A DNA stretch of 56,220 nt from Roseibacillus sp. (GTDB taxonomy: Bacteria > Verrucomicrobiota > Verrucomicrobiia > Verrucomicrobiales > Akkermansiaceae), in the NCBI GenBank assembly GCA_002715825.1, contig PBAI01000025.1, positions 1-56,220 of the forward strand. Direction: 5' to 3'. Position numbers and translations under genes: made by a program. The notes under the pieces were generated by a model that made no database searches, was not told the origin of the DNA, and worked only from the letters and a program-made list of their open reading frames with translations. Shown in pieces: positions 10,673 to 18,491 of the stretch. Each line of letters begins with the position of its first letter. Position 1 is the stretch's first letter.

Positions 10673-12169
10673 ATGGACCTCCACGACTACCAACTCTCCA
10701 TGACCCGCCGACAGCTCTTCGGCAGGTCTGCCCTCGGACTCGGTACTGCCGCAATGGCCCAGATGCTGCCCGAGGAACTTCAGGGGGCACAAGGCAAGGC
10801 CGACCTCAACGGAGGGATTCATCATCGGGCCACTGCGAAGCGGGTTATTTATCTCTTCATGAGCGGTGGACCCAGCCATATCGATACCTGGGACTATAAG
10901 CCAAAGATGCGCGAAATGTTCGGCCAGGACCTCCCCGAACATATCCGGGATGGACAGCGGGTTACAGGGATGACAGCCGGCCAGAAAACCCACCCTGTCT
11001 GCCCGTCGAAATACGAGTTCACCAAGCATCCCAATAACGAGGACGGACTCTGGGCGAGTGAGCTGCTTGCGCAGACCGGTAAGGTTGCCAAGGAGCTCTG
11101 CGTAGTGAACAGCACCTATACGGAGGCTATCAACCACGATCCCGCCATTACCTTCATACAGACCGGAAGCCAGGTTCCGGGTCGGCCAAGCCTTGGTGCT
11201 TGGCTGAGTTACGGACTTGGAACCATGAATGAGGACCTTCCGGGCTACATCGTGATGCACGCCAAGACGAGTTTCCCTGAGCAGAGTCTTTTCAATCGCC
11301 TCTGGGGTCCCGGCTTTCTTCCTGCCGAACACCAGGGTGTCCTCCTGAGGAGCGAGGGCGATCCCGTCCTTTATCTGAGCAATCCGAAAGGCACTTCAAG
11401 AAGCGACCGACGAGCCCAGCTGAACACTCTGGCCGCTCTCAACCGTAGTCAGCACGAACAAAGCCTCGATCCACAGACTCTGGCCCGTATCAAGCAGCAT
11501 GAAATGGCCTTTCGCATGCAGACCTCTGTCCCGGAGCTGATGGATCTGACCACGGAAAGCGACAAGACCTTTGAACTTTACGGCGAAGAGGCGAGAAAGG
11601 CAGGCACCTTTGCCGCCTGCTGCCTGAACGCCCGCCGGCTTGCTGAGCGCGGTGTGCGCAATATCCAGATTTTCCACCGTGGATGGGACGCCCACGGCGG
11701 CCTTCCCCGGGAGCACGAATCCCAGTGCCGGGATATTGATCAGGCATGCTATGCCCTCATCACAGACCTGAAGCAGAGAGGGATGCTGGACGAAACACTG
11801 GTAGTGTGGGGAGGAGAATTTGGCCGGACGTCTTACTGCCAGGGCGGACTGACCAAAGAAAATTATGGGCGTGATCATCATCCTCGATGTTTCACGACTT
11901 GGATGGCCGGGGGCGGAATCAAGCCCGGAATCACCTACGGGAAAAGTGATGACTACGGGTATAATATCGCCCATCCTGATGGAACGCCCATGCGACCCAA
12001 GCCAACCATGGAGAAGTGGACCCCGGGCACCATGCATATTCATGACCGAAACGCGACGATTCTCCACCTTCTCGGTATCGATCACAAGCGTCTCACCTAT
12101 CGCTATCAGGGGAGGGATTTTCGCCTTACTGATATCGATGGTCACGTCTTGAATGACATTCTCGCCTGA
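10673..12169 (+). CDS. DUF1501 protein, Tat-exported
   Basis: 498 aa. The N-terminus carries a twin-arginine signal (MTRRQLFGRSALGLG), so export in folded form is likely. An internal ATG at 10700 starts exactly at that signal and is an alternative start. The body is a DUF1501 domain, of the alkaline phosphatase superfamily fold. It has the typical early segment LFMSGGPSHIDTWDYKP, a central EFGRTSYCQ motif, the RDHHPRCFTTWMAGGG segment and a C-terminal HDRNATILHLLGIDHKR. It is the partner of the preceding PSCyt1/PSD1 gene and almost certainly co-transcribed with it. Enzymatic activity of DUF1501 is not established; metal-binding Asp/His residues are suggested by the conserved blocks. Confidence 0.92.
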   Translation: MDLHDYQLSMTRRQLFGRSALGLGTAAMAQMLPEELQGAQGKADLNGGIHHRATAKRVIYLFMSGGPSHIDTWDYKPKMREMFGQDLPEHIRDGQRVTGMTAGQKTHPVCPSKYEFTKHPNNEDGLWASELLAQTGKVAKELCVVNSTYTEAINHDPAITFIQTGSQVPGRPSLGAWLSYGLGTMNEDLPGYIVMHAKTSFPEQSLFNRLWGPGFLPAEHQGVLLRSEGDPVLYLSNPKGTSRSDRRAQLNTLAALNRSQHEQSLDPQTLARIKQHEMAFRMQTSVPELMDLTTESDKTFELYGEEARKAGTFAACCLNARRLAERGVRNIQIFHRGWDAHGGLPREHESQCRDIDQACYALITDLKQRGMLDETLVVWGGEFGRTSYCQGGLTKENYGRDHHPRCFTTWMAGGGIKPGITYGKSDDYGYNIAHPDGTPMRPKPTMEKWTPGTMHIHDRNATILHLLGIDHKRLTYRYQGRDFRLTDIDGHVLNDILA

Positions 12170-12182
12170 TCCCTCGAGGGAT
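12169..12182 (+). terminator. Short palindrome directly after the DUF1501 stop
   Basis: A perfect palindrome ATCCCTCGAGGGAT overlaps the last base of the stop codon. It could fold as a 5-bp stem with a TCGA loop, but it has no T run, so terminator function is doubtful. The following 12183–12449, between convergent genes, shows no recognisable feature. Confidence 0.2.
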
Positions 12183-12449
12183 TCTCAGTAAAGTCAGGAT
12201 CCAAGCCCTACGTTGGCGATCAGCAAGCTGACAGGGTATTCGGGAACCTTGGAGATCCGCGCCAAGCCCATCAACGGAATCGTCTTCCATGACAAAGCAC
12301 CAAGGCTACGTAGCGGGCTAAACCTTACCGGAATGCTTGTCCGCAAAAAGTTGCGCTTGCAGCCCGGAAGCTGCGAACACGCTGGCATGGCTCCGCCTCC
12401 ATCCGGCCCACCCTTGTAGTGCCGCCATGGAAACGCGCACGCTGACCCT

Positions 12450-13115
12450 CTACTTGGCCTCAGGATTACTTTGTCCCTCGCCCGCTGGATCAGCTTCATC
12501 CCCGCTGTCCACTAGCTTGGATGACCCTATCCCGAACATCGTTAGTGCCTCAAGTGTTGCATGCATGGTAGCATCGAGGGGTTGGACCGCGCTCTCCGGA
12601 ACCAACTGAATCTGCCCGAGGGTCGCGGCCGGAACCGATGGAAGAAATACGGCAACCTGACCATTCCCCAGGACCTCGATCTCGAATCCCACCGCTTGCG
12701 AGCTTGACCCCAATAAATCCACTAAAACCGGGCGAAACTGACGACCTCCCTCATGACCCAGATACTGGTGGATCAACGTCCGGATAACGCGGTAACCCGG
12801 GATTCGCTCCAGGATGCACCGCTCGGCCCAGCCCCGGACCACTTCTCCCCATTTTGTTCTCACCGTTACTCCCGTGAGGTAACAGAGCGCGACCACCAGA
12901 GTGAGTGCGACGGCGAGAACAAGGTAACTGATTGCCGGCGAATCGAAGGGAAACCACGTGACCACTGGGAGAAGCAGCTTATTAAAAACCGTCACGATCT
13001 GCCAGAGGGCAAAGCCAATAATCCCCACCGGCACCACAACAAGCACCGCACCAGTCAGAGTCGTCTTCAAAAATCCGAGGTTTTTTCCGTCCTGCTCCTC
13101 CGGTTGCTTCGACAT
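12450..13115 (-). CDS. DUF502 family membrane protein
   Basis: 221 aa with two N-terminal transmembrane segments (about 17–39 and 62–86) and a cytoplasmic or periplasmic beta-rich domain. Family marks include the GAVLVVVPVGI start of TM1, the IPGYRVIRTLIHQY segment after TM2 and the PSVPAATLGQIQLVP block. This is the pattern of DUF502, a conserved bacterial membrane family of unknown function. It lies 98 bases downstream of the cytochrome bc genes on the same strand, so it may be co-transcribed, though its role need not be respiratory. The ATG is followed by a short charged leader (SKQPEEQDGKN), as usual for the family. No catalytic residues are recognisable. Confidence 0.85.
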   Translation of the reverse strand: MSKQPEEQDGKNLGFLKTTLTGAVLVVVPVGIIGFALWQIVTVFNKLLLPVVTWFPFDSPAISYLVLAVALTLVVALCYLTGVTVRTKWGEVVRGWAERCILERIPGYRVIRTLIHQYLGHEGGRQFRPVLVDLLGSSSQAVGFEIEVLGNGQVAVFLPSVPAATLGQIQLVPESAVQPLDATMHATLEALTMFGIGSSKLVDSGDEADPAGEGQSNPEAK

Positions 13116-13213
13116 TTCCTACTTCTGCATGAAACTCACCCCGTGTCGACGATTTGCCGAAAATCTCACTTCTTCTTTCTATCACTGGCCGCCTCAACAA
13201 GCGACCGAGGTTC

Positions 13214-15232
13214 TTACTGATCCCACTCAACAGCCTTTGACCCTGCAACCATGGGTTCGTACCAGTCGCCCCTCAACCAATCGACGATGAAACCAATCTC
13301 CCGGTCAGTCAACTGGGCCGGTCGCTCGAGGGAACCATCGTCACGGTATTTCGGTCCAAAAACTGACATCCGGTCATTACGCTTCCCGTAGAAACGCTCG
13401 TGAGAAGGGTTTCTTACGAAAGCAATCTGCCATTCCCTGTTTCCATATCCGGTTAAATCAATTCCGTCACCCTCCTCATGATAGGTGTGGCACTCCGTAC
13501 ACTCGATGGAGAGAAGCTCGCGTCCCTCCTCGATCAAACTTCGATCAGCATTATCGAGAGCTGCCTGATTCTTGAGCTGAGCCTCTGCCGAGAGAGCAAC
13601 CGCCATCGCATGAACCTCCTCGGACGGAAGATCCAGAAATATATCACTCTTAAGATACTTCAGCATCCTGCTCTTTTCGATTAATTTGGTTCCCCCGAAA
13701 TAATCCGGATGGGCAAAGGACTCTGCGTTCAAGATTCCCGCAGACCACTTCCGTGAAGCAAACCCCTTCAAGTCGGACGCACTTTGAGGATCCTTGCGGG
13801 GTTTTCCCATCCCGTCATGACCGTCAAACGAGTGGCATGAGGCACAGTTCTGGGAAAATAGCCGAGGGCCCTGCGTCAAGGCATCGTTGCGCAGTAGCGT
13901 GATTGCGCCTTCGGGTGGGATCCCATTTGGTCCGCCTGCCAAAACCTTGATCCTAGCAGCATCTCGATGAGCCGCTTCCACGGCTGCCTGATGTTCCTCA
14001 CTCGTCCAATCATGAGTGAATGCCACCAGAGTATAATGAACAAACCCTCCTAGTACAACGACCAGGAAGACCAGATTGAATATGTGGCCTATCCGCTTTC
14101 GCCCGATAAAAGGCATCAGAAACACAATGGCAGCCACGATGCCAGGTATGACGAAGGCTCCGGTAATCAGGTCAAAGTCCTTCAGGAGAGCGAAGAGAGC
14201 CATGAAATACCAGTCCGGGCGGGCTGCTGAGTAGTTCTCAGAAGGGTCTGCCGGCGCACTGAGCTCAGTTCCCACCTGCCCGACGAAGAAAAGAATTCCT
14301 CCCAACACAACGGCACATGCTACCGCATCCCGTAAGACCTGATCCGGCCAGAAATAGACATCTCCCGGACGAGGTTTGCGATCCGCCTCTTCCAGCCGTC
14401 TCTTTCGAATGTAGAGATAGACAACCCGCATCAGGCAAAGCCCCGTGAAAATAGCGGGAACGATCCCGACAAGTGGCTTGGACGCTGACGGGAATTCGTC
14501 CCAGTTGAGCCAGACGAGAGCCATCGCAAAGACCATGACAAACAGTGCTACCCACCAGAAATGACGCGCAGAGGAAGATGTCTTGCGAGGGGCTGGAGTG
14601 ATCCCGTGTTTTCGAAACAGATAAATGTGAAGCACGATAAGACCGACCAGAAGGGCCGGCAGCACTCCAGCGTGCAGTGCAAAAAAACGGGTGAGGGTGT
14701 GATGACCCGCCTCATTCCCCCCAATTAAAATCTGTTTCAGGTAATCCCCTACGAATGGAGTGTTACCGACGATATTGGTAGCGACCTCGGTGGCCCAATA
14801 CCCCTTCTGATCCCAAGGGAGCAGATAGCCGGTAAGTCCGAGTCCCATCGTTACCCCCAGCAAGGCGAGTCCGAACCAGAAATTGAACTCACGCGGGGCC
14901 TTGTATGCCCCATCCACAACCACTTGGACAAGATGCAGGACCAGCAGGACGATCATGAATTGCGAAGTCCAGTGATGAATTCCCCGCAACCAGACGCCGC
15001 CTTTCACATGCTCCTCGAGATGATGAACACTTTCCCATGCTGAATTCGCGCTCGGACTGTAGAACATCCAGAGCATGATTCCGGTGATGAACTGAACCAT
15101 GATGGCAAACGTCAGAGTGCTTCCCCACACGTAGCGCCACCGCGCACCACCGGGAATATTCTCAAAGAGTGCTTCCTGGGTAAACCGTCTGATTCCCGTC
15201 CTGTTATCGATCCAATTCAGGAGAGGTTTCAT
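13214..15232 (-). CDS. Cytochrome b fused to two-heme-motif cytochrome c (bc complex)
   Basis: 672 aa core subunit of a quinol:cytochrome c oxidoreductase. The N-terminal 400 residues are a full-length cytochrome b with heme b ligands H86/H100 and H187/H202. Thirteen residues separate the first pair and fourteen the second, the spacing seen in b6f and Gram-positive bc complexes rather than mitochondrial bc1. The Qo-site motif reads PDWY at 339–342 in place of PEWY, a variant often linked to menaquinol-using complexes. A soluble tail (about 440–672) carries two c-type heme motifs, CASCH (463–467) and CTECH (578–582), so cytochrome c is built into the b subunit. The Rieske gene precedes it by 31 bases; DUF502 follows. 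The inner-membrane location is clear. Menaquinol as donor is inferred. Confidence 0.93.
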   Translation of the reverse strand: MKPLLNWIDNRTGIRRFTQEALFENIPGGARWRYVWGSTLTFAIMVQFITGIMLWMFYSPSANSAWESVHHLEEHVKGGVWLRGIHHWTSQFMIVLLVLHLVQVVVDGAYKAPREFNFWFGLALLGVTMGLGLTGYLLPWDQKGYWATEVATNIVGNTPFVGDYLKQILIGGNEAGHHTLTRFFALHAGVLPALLVGLIVLHIYLFRKHGITPAPRKTSSSARHFWWVALFVMVFAMALVWLNWDEFPSASKPLVGIVPAIFTGLCLMRVVYLYIRKRRLEEADRKPRPGDVYFWPDQVLRDAVACAVVLGGILFFVGQVGTELSAPADPSENYSAARPDWYFMALFALLKDFDLITGAFVIPGIVAAIVFLMPFIGRKRIGHIFNLVFLVVVLGGFVHYTLVAFTHDWTSEEHQAAVEAAHRDAARIKVLAGGPNGIPPEGAITLLRNDALTQGPRLFSQNCASCHSFDGHDGMGKPRKDPQSASDLKGFASRKWSAGILNAESFAHPDYFGGTKLIEKSRMLKYLKSDIFLDLPSEEVHAMAVALSAEAQLKNQAALDNADRSLIEEGRELLSIECTECHTYHEEGDGIDLTGYGNREWQIAFVRNPSHERFYGKRNDRMSVFGPKYRDDGSLERPAQLTDREIGFIVDWLRGDWYEPMVAGSKAVEWDQ

Positions 15233-15263
15233 GGTCTCAGGAGGGAGGGTTTAGCACCAATCA

Positions 15264-15923
15264 TCAGACCACTTTCTTTTCCGAAATACCTGCCTTGAAC
15301 TTCTGGAAGCGAATCCACACTTCACCTTGCTCAAGCTTTTCCCCGATGACCTCGAGGGTATCGAGCCCCCGCTTCGCCTGCGTATTATCCGGGGCCAGAC
15401 TACCATCAGTTTTGAAACTGCTCTCGTGGCACGGACAGTAATAGTGCTCACCACGATCACCCTCGTTACGATACTCAACCGCACACCCGGCATGGGGACA
15501 ACTCGCACTGAATACTACGACCTTCCGATCCGCGACTCTCTGGGCATAAACAAGCCCGAGGGGAAGGTCCTTGTAGGTAGTCCAGGCGTCGGACTTGTCA
15601 GCAATGACCTTGAACGCCTGCGGCGGACCTCCCACAACGAGACTATCAAGAGTTGTCAGGCGTGCGAGAATTCCTTCGGAGGCGCCGTTAAACAACGGGC
15701 TTAGAACCACCCGCAGACCGACCACAGTCGGGGCAGCCACAATCGCAGTGCCGAGAGCCAAGCTGCAAAACTCCCTTCGCGGGAATCCGTCACTCTTGGC
15801 TGGAGAATGTCCACCCTTGTTCATCTCCTCATCGGCACCATGTAGCCGACCAGCAGAGGGCTGTTTGAGAGTGTCCGACATGGGTACGTCGGGTATGTCA
15901 TCGTCTGTATCAATACCGGCCAT
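15264..15923 (-). CDS. Rieske iron-sulfur subunit of the bc complex
   Basis: 219 aa. A cytoplasmic leader of about 45 residues ends in a twin-arginine motif (PRREFCSLALG) followed by one transmembrane anchor (about 51–75), as in Tat-inserted Rieske proteins. The [2Fe-2S] ligands are plain: CPHAGC at 142–147 and CPCH at 163–166, with the spacing of a quinol-oxidising Rieske protein. The gene is 31 bases upstream of the cytochrome b–c fusion and should be the first gene of the operon. It transfers electrons from quinol at the Qo site to the c-type heme domains. The leader before the RR motif is longer than usual, and an internal start is possible (M15 or M34). Confidence 0.94.
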   Translation of the reverse strand: MAGIDTDDDIPDVPMSDTLKQPSAGRLHGADEEMNKGGHSPAKSDGFPRREFCSLALGTAIVAAPTVVGLRVVLSPLFNGASEGILARLTTLDSLVVGGPPQAFKVIADKSDAWTTYKDLPLGLVYAQRVADRKVVVFSASCPHAGCAVEYRNEGDRGEHYYCPCHESSFKTDGSLAPDNTQAKRGLDTLEVIGEKLEQGEVWIRFQKFKAGISEKKVV

Positions 15924-16027
15924 GGGTTAGTGGGTAGGATACGGCCGGAATCCTACAGACATGATCGCTGCAACTCAAGGCAGCAGCAAGATGACCTCCC
16001 CAAAATTTCTACTTTGGGAATTACCCC

Positions 16028-16068
16028 CTGAAATCAGCCCAGAAGGGCAGGAATCTGGCGAATTTCAG
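16028..16068 (-). terminator. Imperfect two-part hairpin at the end of the oxidoreductase gene
   Basis: Outer arms CTGAAAT (16028–16034) and ATTTCAG (16062–16068), and inner arms CCAGA (16039–16043) and TCTGG (16054–16058), can form a nested stem on the transcript of the gene ending at 16065. It overlaps the stop codon and has no T run, so it may be a structured 3' end rather than an intrinsic terminator. Confidence 0.25.
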
Positions 16069-17378
16069 ATCTCCCAGCCTTTTCGGGGAGCGGTGCGGAT
16101 CAATTGATCAGCGCGTGGGTTCCCTTTGGCCCTGAGCGCTGTGGCGTCCCACTCAACTTTCTCACCCGCCCGCAGCGCGACGTTTCCAAGAAGAACCATC
16201 TCCGTCAACGGAACAGAGTATTCAAAGTTGGAAAGACAGGGAGACCCTCCCTTACAGGATTCAATCCACTCCTTGTATGGATTATCTCCGACCCGTGGGA
16301 AGAGCGGGTCGGGGTCAGAAAACTGGACTTCCTGACCCTCCGAAAGAACCCGAAATCCATTGGGGTTCCACTCTCGGAAGGCAATGGTCGCCTTGGACCC
16401 GACAATCAGGCTGCCATTCTTCGGCAAGTCCTTCTCACCGATAATATCGGCACTGGGCTTCTTCCCCCCGTCATACCAGGTGAGACTGACTGGTGGAAGC
16501 TCTCCCCGGGCGGGAAACTCATAGCGAATCACACTCCATTTCGGCGCGGTGTCTTCACTCACTCCAGAGACATCCGCCTCCACACTGGTGGGCGCGCCAA
16601 GTTGCAACGCCCAGAAAGCCGCGTCCATATTATGGCATCCCATGTCCCCGAGAGCCCCAGTCCCAAAATCCCAGAAGCCACGCCATTTGAAAGGATGATA
16701 CCCATCGTGGTAGGGACGCTCCGGGGCGGGGCCCAGCCATAGATCCCAGTCGAGGTAATCGGGAACCGGCTTTGACCCCTTGGGTCGACCGATCCCCTGT
16801 GGCCAGATCGGACGGTCCGTCCAGACATGAACTTCTTTTACCTCCCCAATGATACCAGCTCGTACGACCTCCACCAGTTTGCGGGTGGAACTGTAGGAAT
16901 GTCCCTGATTTCCCATCTGGGTGACGACTTTTTTATCGCGGGAAAGCTTCAACATTTCACGAGCCTGCCACACCGTATGGGCAAGTGGTTTCTGCACATA
17001 GACATGGAGACCCAGATCCATGGCCAGCATGCTGGCTGGAAAGTGGTGGTGATCCGGGGTGCTTACCGTCACTGCATCAAGCTGATCACCAAGCTGCTCA
17101 AGCATGACACGATAATCCTTGAAGAGTTTGGCTTTGGGAAAGCGTGCCTTTCTTGCCCGCAGGGTCCTTTCATCGACGTCACACAGAGCGACAATATTCT
17201 CGCTCATGACCCCCTCACTGTCAGCCGTTCCCTTTCCTCCGGCCCCAATCACCCCGACGTTGAGTTTGCTGTTCGGAGACACCTTTCGCCCCGATGCAAA
17301 TCCAGCGGGCAGAAGACCGGAGCCTGCGACAAGAGATGAACTCTGAAGAAATCGACGCCTCGACAATGTGGTTTTCAC
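16065..17378 (-). CDS. Gfo/Idh/MocA oxidoreductase, Tat-exported
   Basis: 437 aa NAD(P)-dependent oxidoreductase. The start codon is GTG at 17378; the nearby upstream ATG is out of frame and closed at once. A twin-arginine signal (LSRRRFLQSSSLVAG) indicates export. The Rossmann nucleotide motif GVIGAGGKGT lies near residue 42, and the family lysine sits in the QKPLAHT segment, where the usual Glu of EKP is Gln. The STPDHHHF stretch is characteristic of the exported PVC subfamily. Such proteins act on sugars or sugar derivatives; the exported ones probably use tightly bound cofactor. It is 75 bases (to the ATG start of 17454–18416, measured stop to start) downstream of a sugar kinase gene on the same strand, which fits a carbohydrate catabolic unit. 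Substrate unknown. Confidence 0.9.
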   Translation of the reverse strand: MKTTLSRRRFLQSSSLVAGSGLLPAGFASGRKVSPNSKLNVGVIGAGGKGTADSEGVMSENIVALCDVDERTLRARKARFPKAKLFKDYRVMLEQLGDQLDAVTVSTPDHHHFPASMLAMDLGLHVYVQKPLAHTVWQAREMLKLSRDKKVVTQMGNQGHSYSSTRKLVEVVRAGIIGEVKEVHVWTDRPIWPQGIGRPKGSKPVPDYLDWDLWLGPAPERPYHDGYHPFKWRGFWDFGTGALGDMGCHNMDAAFWALQLGAPTSVEADVSGVSEDTAPKWSVIRYEFPARGELPPVSLTWYDGGKKPSADIIGEKDLPKNGSLIVGSKATIAFREWNPNGFRVLSEGQEVQFSDPDPLFPRVGDNPYKEWIESCKGGSPCLSNFEYSVPLTEMVLLGNVALRAGEKVEWDATALRAKGNPRADQLIRTAPRKGWEI

Positions 17379-17453
17379 AACGGCATCGGACGATTTTCAC
17401 GAGCTGGGGTCAAGTCGTTGAGTCGCTGAACCCGAGTTCTGGAGCAACTGGTT

Positions 17454-18416
17454 CTACCGGCATAGGCCGCGGCTCACCTCTCCCTGCATCCGGGCGTCGA
17501 GCGCCTGCTTTCCTCCGATCACATAATCGCCTCTCGACTCCCTTGCCAGAGAAGCCATGGCGCACCCCCTTTTGAGGGCAAGCTCCTGCTCCCCCTCCAT
17601 GAGGGAATAGAGCACTCCTGCTGCCAGAGCGTCACCAGCCCCGATCGGACTGACCGCCTCACCATCAAAGGCGGCGTGACTTTCAAACTGATCTCCTAGC
17701 AGAGCACTGGCTCCCTTACGGCCCTGTGTCAGGACAATATTAGCGATACCAAATTCACCCTTTAACCGACGCAGTTCCTCTTCTGCATCTCCTCCTCGTC
17801 CCCAGAGCAACTCGAGGTCCCTCTCCTTGATGAAAAGCAGATGGATGCCAGGGATGATCGTCGAGAGAACTTCCTGCGCACGGCATGGCTGCCACAGCTT
17901 CGAGCGGTAATTCACATCGAACGACACCTTCACCCCGGCCCTGCACGCCAGCTGCACAGCATCGAGGATTGCATTACGACAATCCTCCGACAGCGCTGGT
18001 GTAATTCCGGTAGCATGGAAATATTGGCTGTCATGGAGGGAATGCAGATCGAGTTCATCAATCCTCAAGCCCGCTACTGAGGCTCCGTCCCGGTCATAGG
18101 TGATCGAAGTTAGATTATCTCCAAGCCCGGCCTCCACCCACATCTGCTCCGTTCGACCTTCATCACTTCGGATCACAGAAGAAACATCGACGCCGTGCGC
18201 TTGAACACCGGAAACGACTCGTTCCCCAAGGGTCCCTCTTGCAACTTTTGAATGCCACGAAGCACGCTTGCCGAGCCGCGCGAGTGCGATCGCGCAGTTC
18301 GACTCCGCCCCCGCCACGTCGAGGCGAAGTCCCACACTCGACAGAAAAGGCACTCCCGGATCGGTAGTGAGGCTCAACATCGTGGACCCCAAAGTCGTGA
18401 AATCCCACGAACTCAT
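17454..18416 (-). CDS. PfkB-family sugar kinase (2-keto-3-deoxygluconate kinase-like)
   Basis: About 320 aa cytoplasmic ribokinase-fold kinase. The N-terminal substrate motif AGAESNCAIALARLG and the ATP/anion-hole motif GAGDALAAG (near residue 260), with the catalytic Asp, are both intact. The DVNYRSKLW segment near 170 is typical of the KDG kinase branch, so phosphorylation of 2-keto-3-deoxygluconate is the best guess; fructokinase is the alternative. The ATG at 18416 is preferred over a GTG two codons upstream (18422). The gene sits between a glycosyltransferase (upstream) and an exported oxidoreductase (downstream), all on the minus strand. KDG kinase would feed uronic acid or alginate-type breakdown products into the Entner–Doudoroff pathway. 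Confidence 0.88.
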   Translation of the reverse strand: MSSWDFTTLGSTMLSLTTDPGVPFLSSVGLRLDVAGAESNCAIALARLGKRASWHSKVARGTLGERVVSGVQAHGVDVSSVIRSDEGRTEQMWVEAGLGDNLTSITYDRDGASVAGLRIDELDLHSLHDSQYFHATGITPALSEDCRNAILDAVQLACRAGVKVSFDVNYRSKLWQPCRAQEVLSTIIPGIHLLFIKERDLELLWGRGGDAEEELRRLKGEFGIANIVLTQGRKGASALLGDQFESHAAFDGEAVSPIGAGDALAAGVLYSLMEGEQELALKRGCAMASLARESRGDYVIGGKQALDARMQGEVSRGLCR

Positions 18417-18491
18417 TGGCACGAGACAAAGTTTTTCTTGGAGAACAAAGTCTCCACCTTGCCCTCGAAAAATATTTTCATCAAAACGCTC

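Noticed and set aside
12183-12449. Small frames between the DUF1501 and DUF502 genes
   Set aside because: No ribosome binding site or recognisable protein pattern; best treated as a convergent intergenic region.
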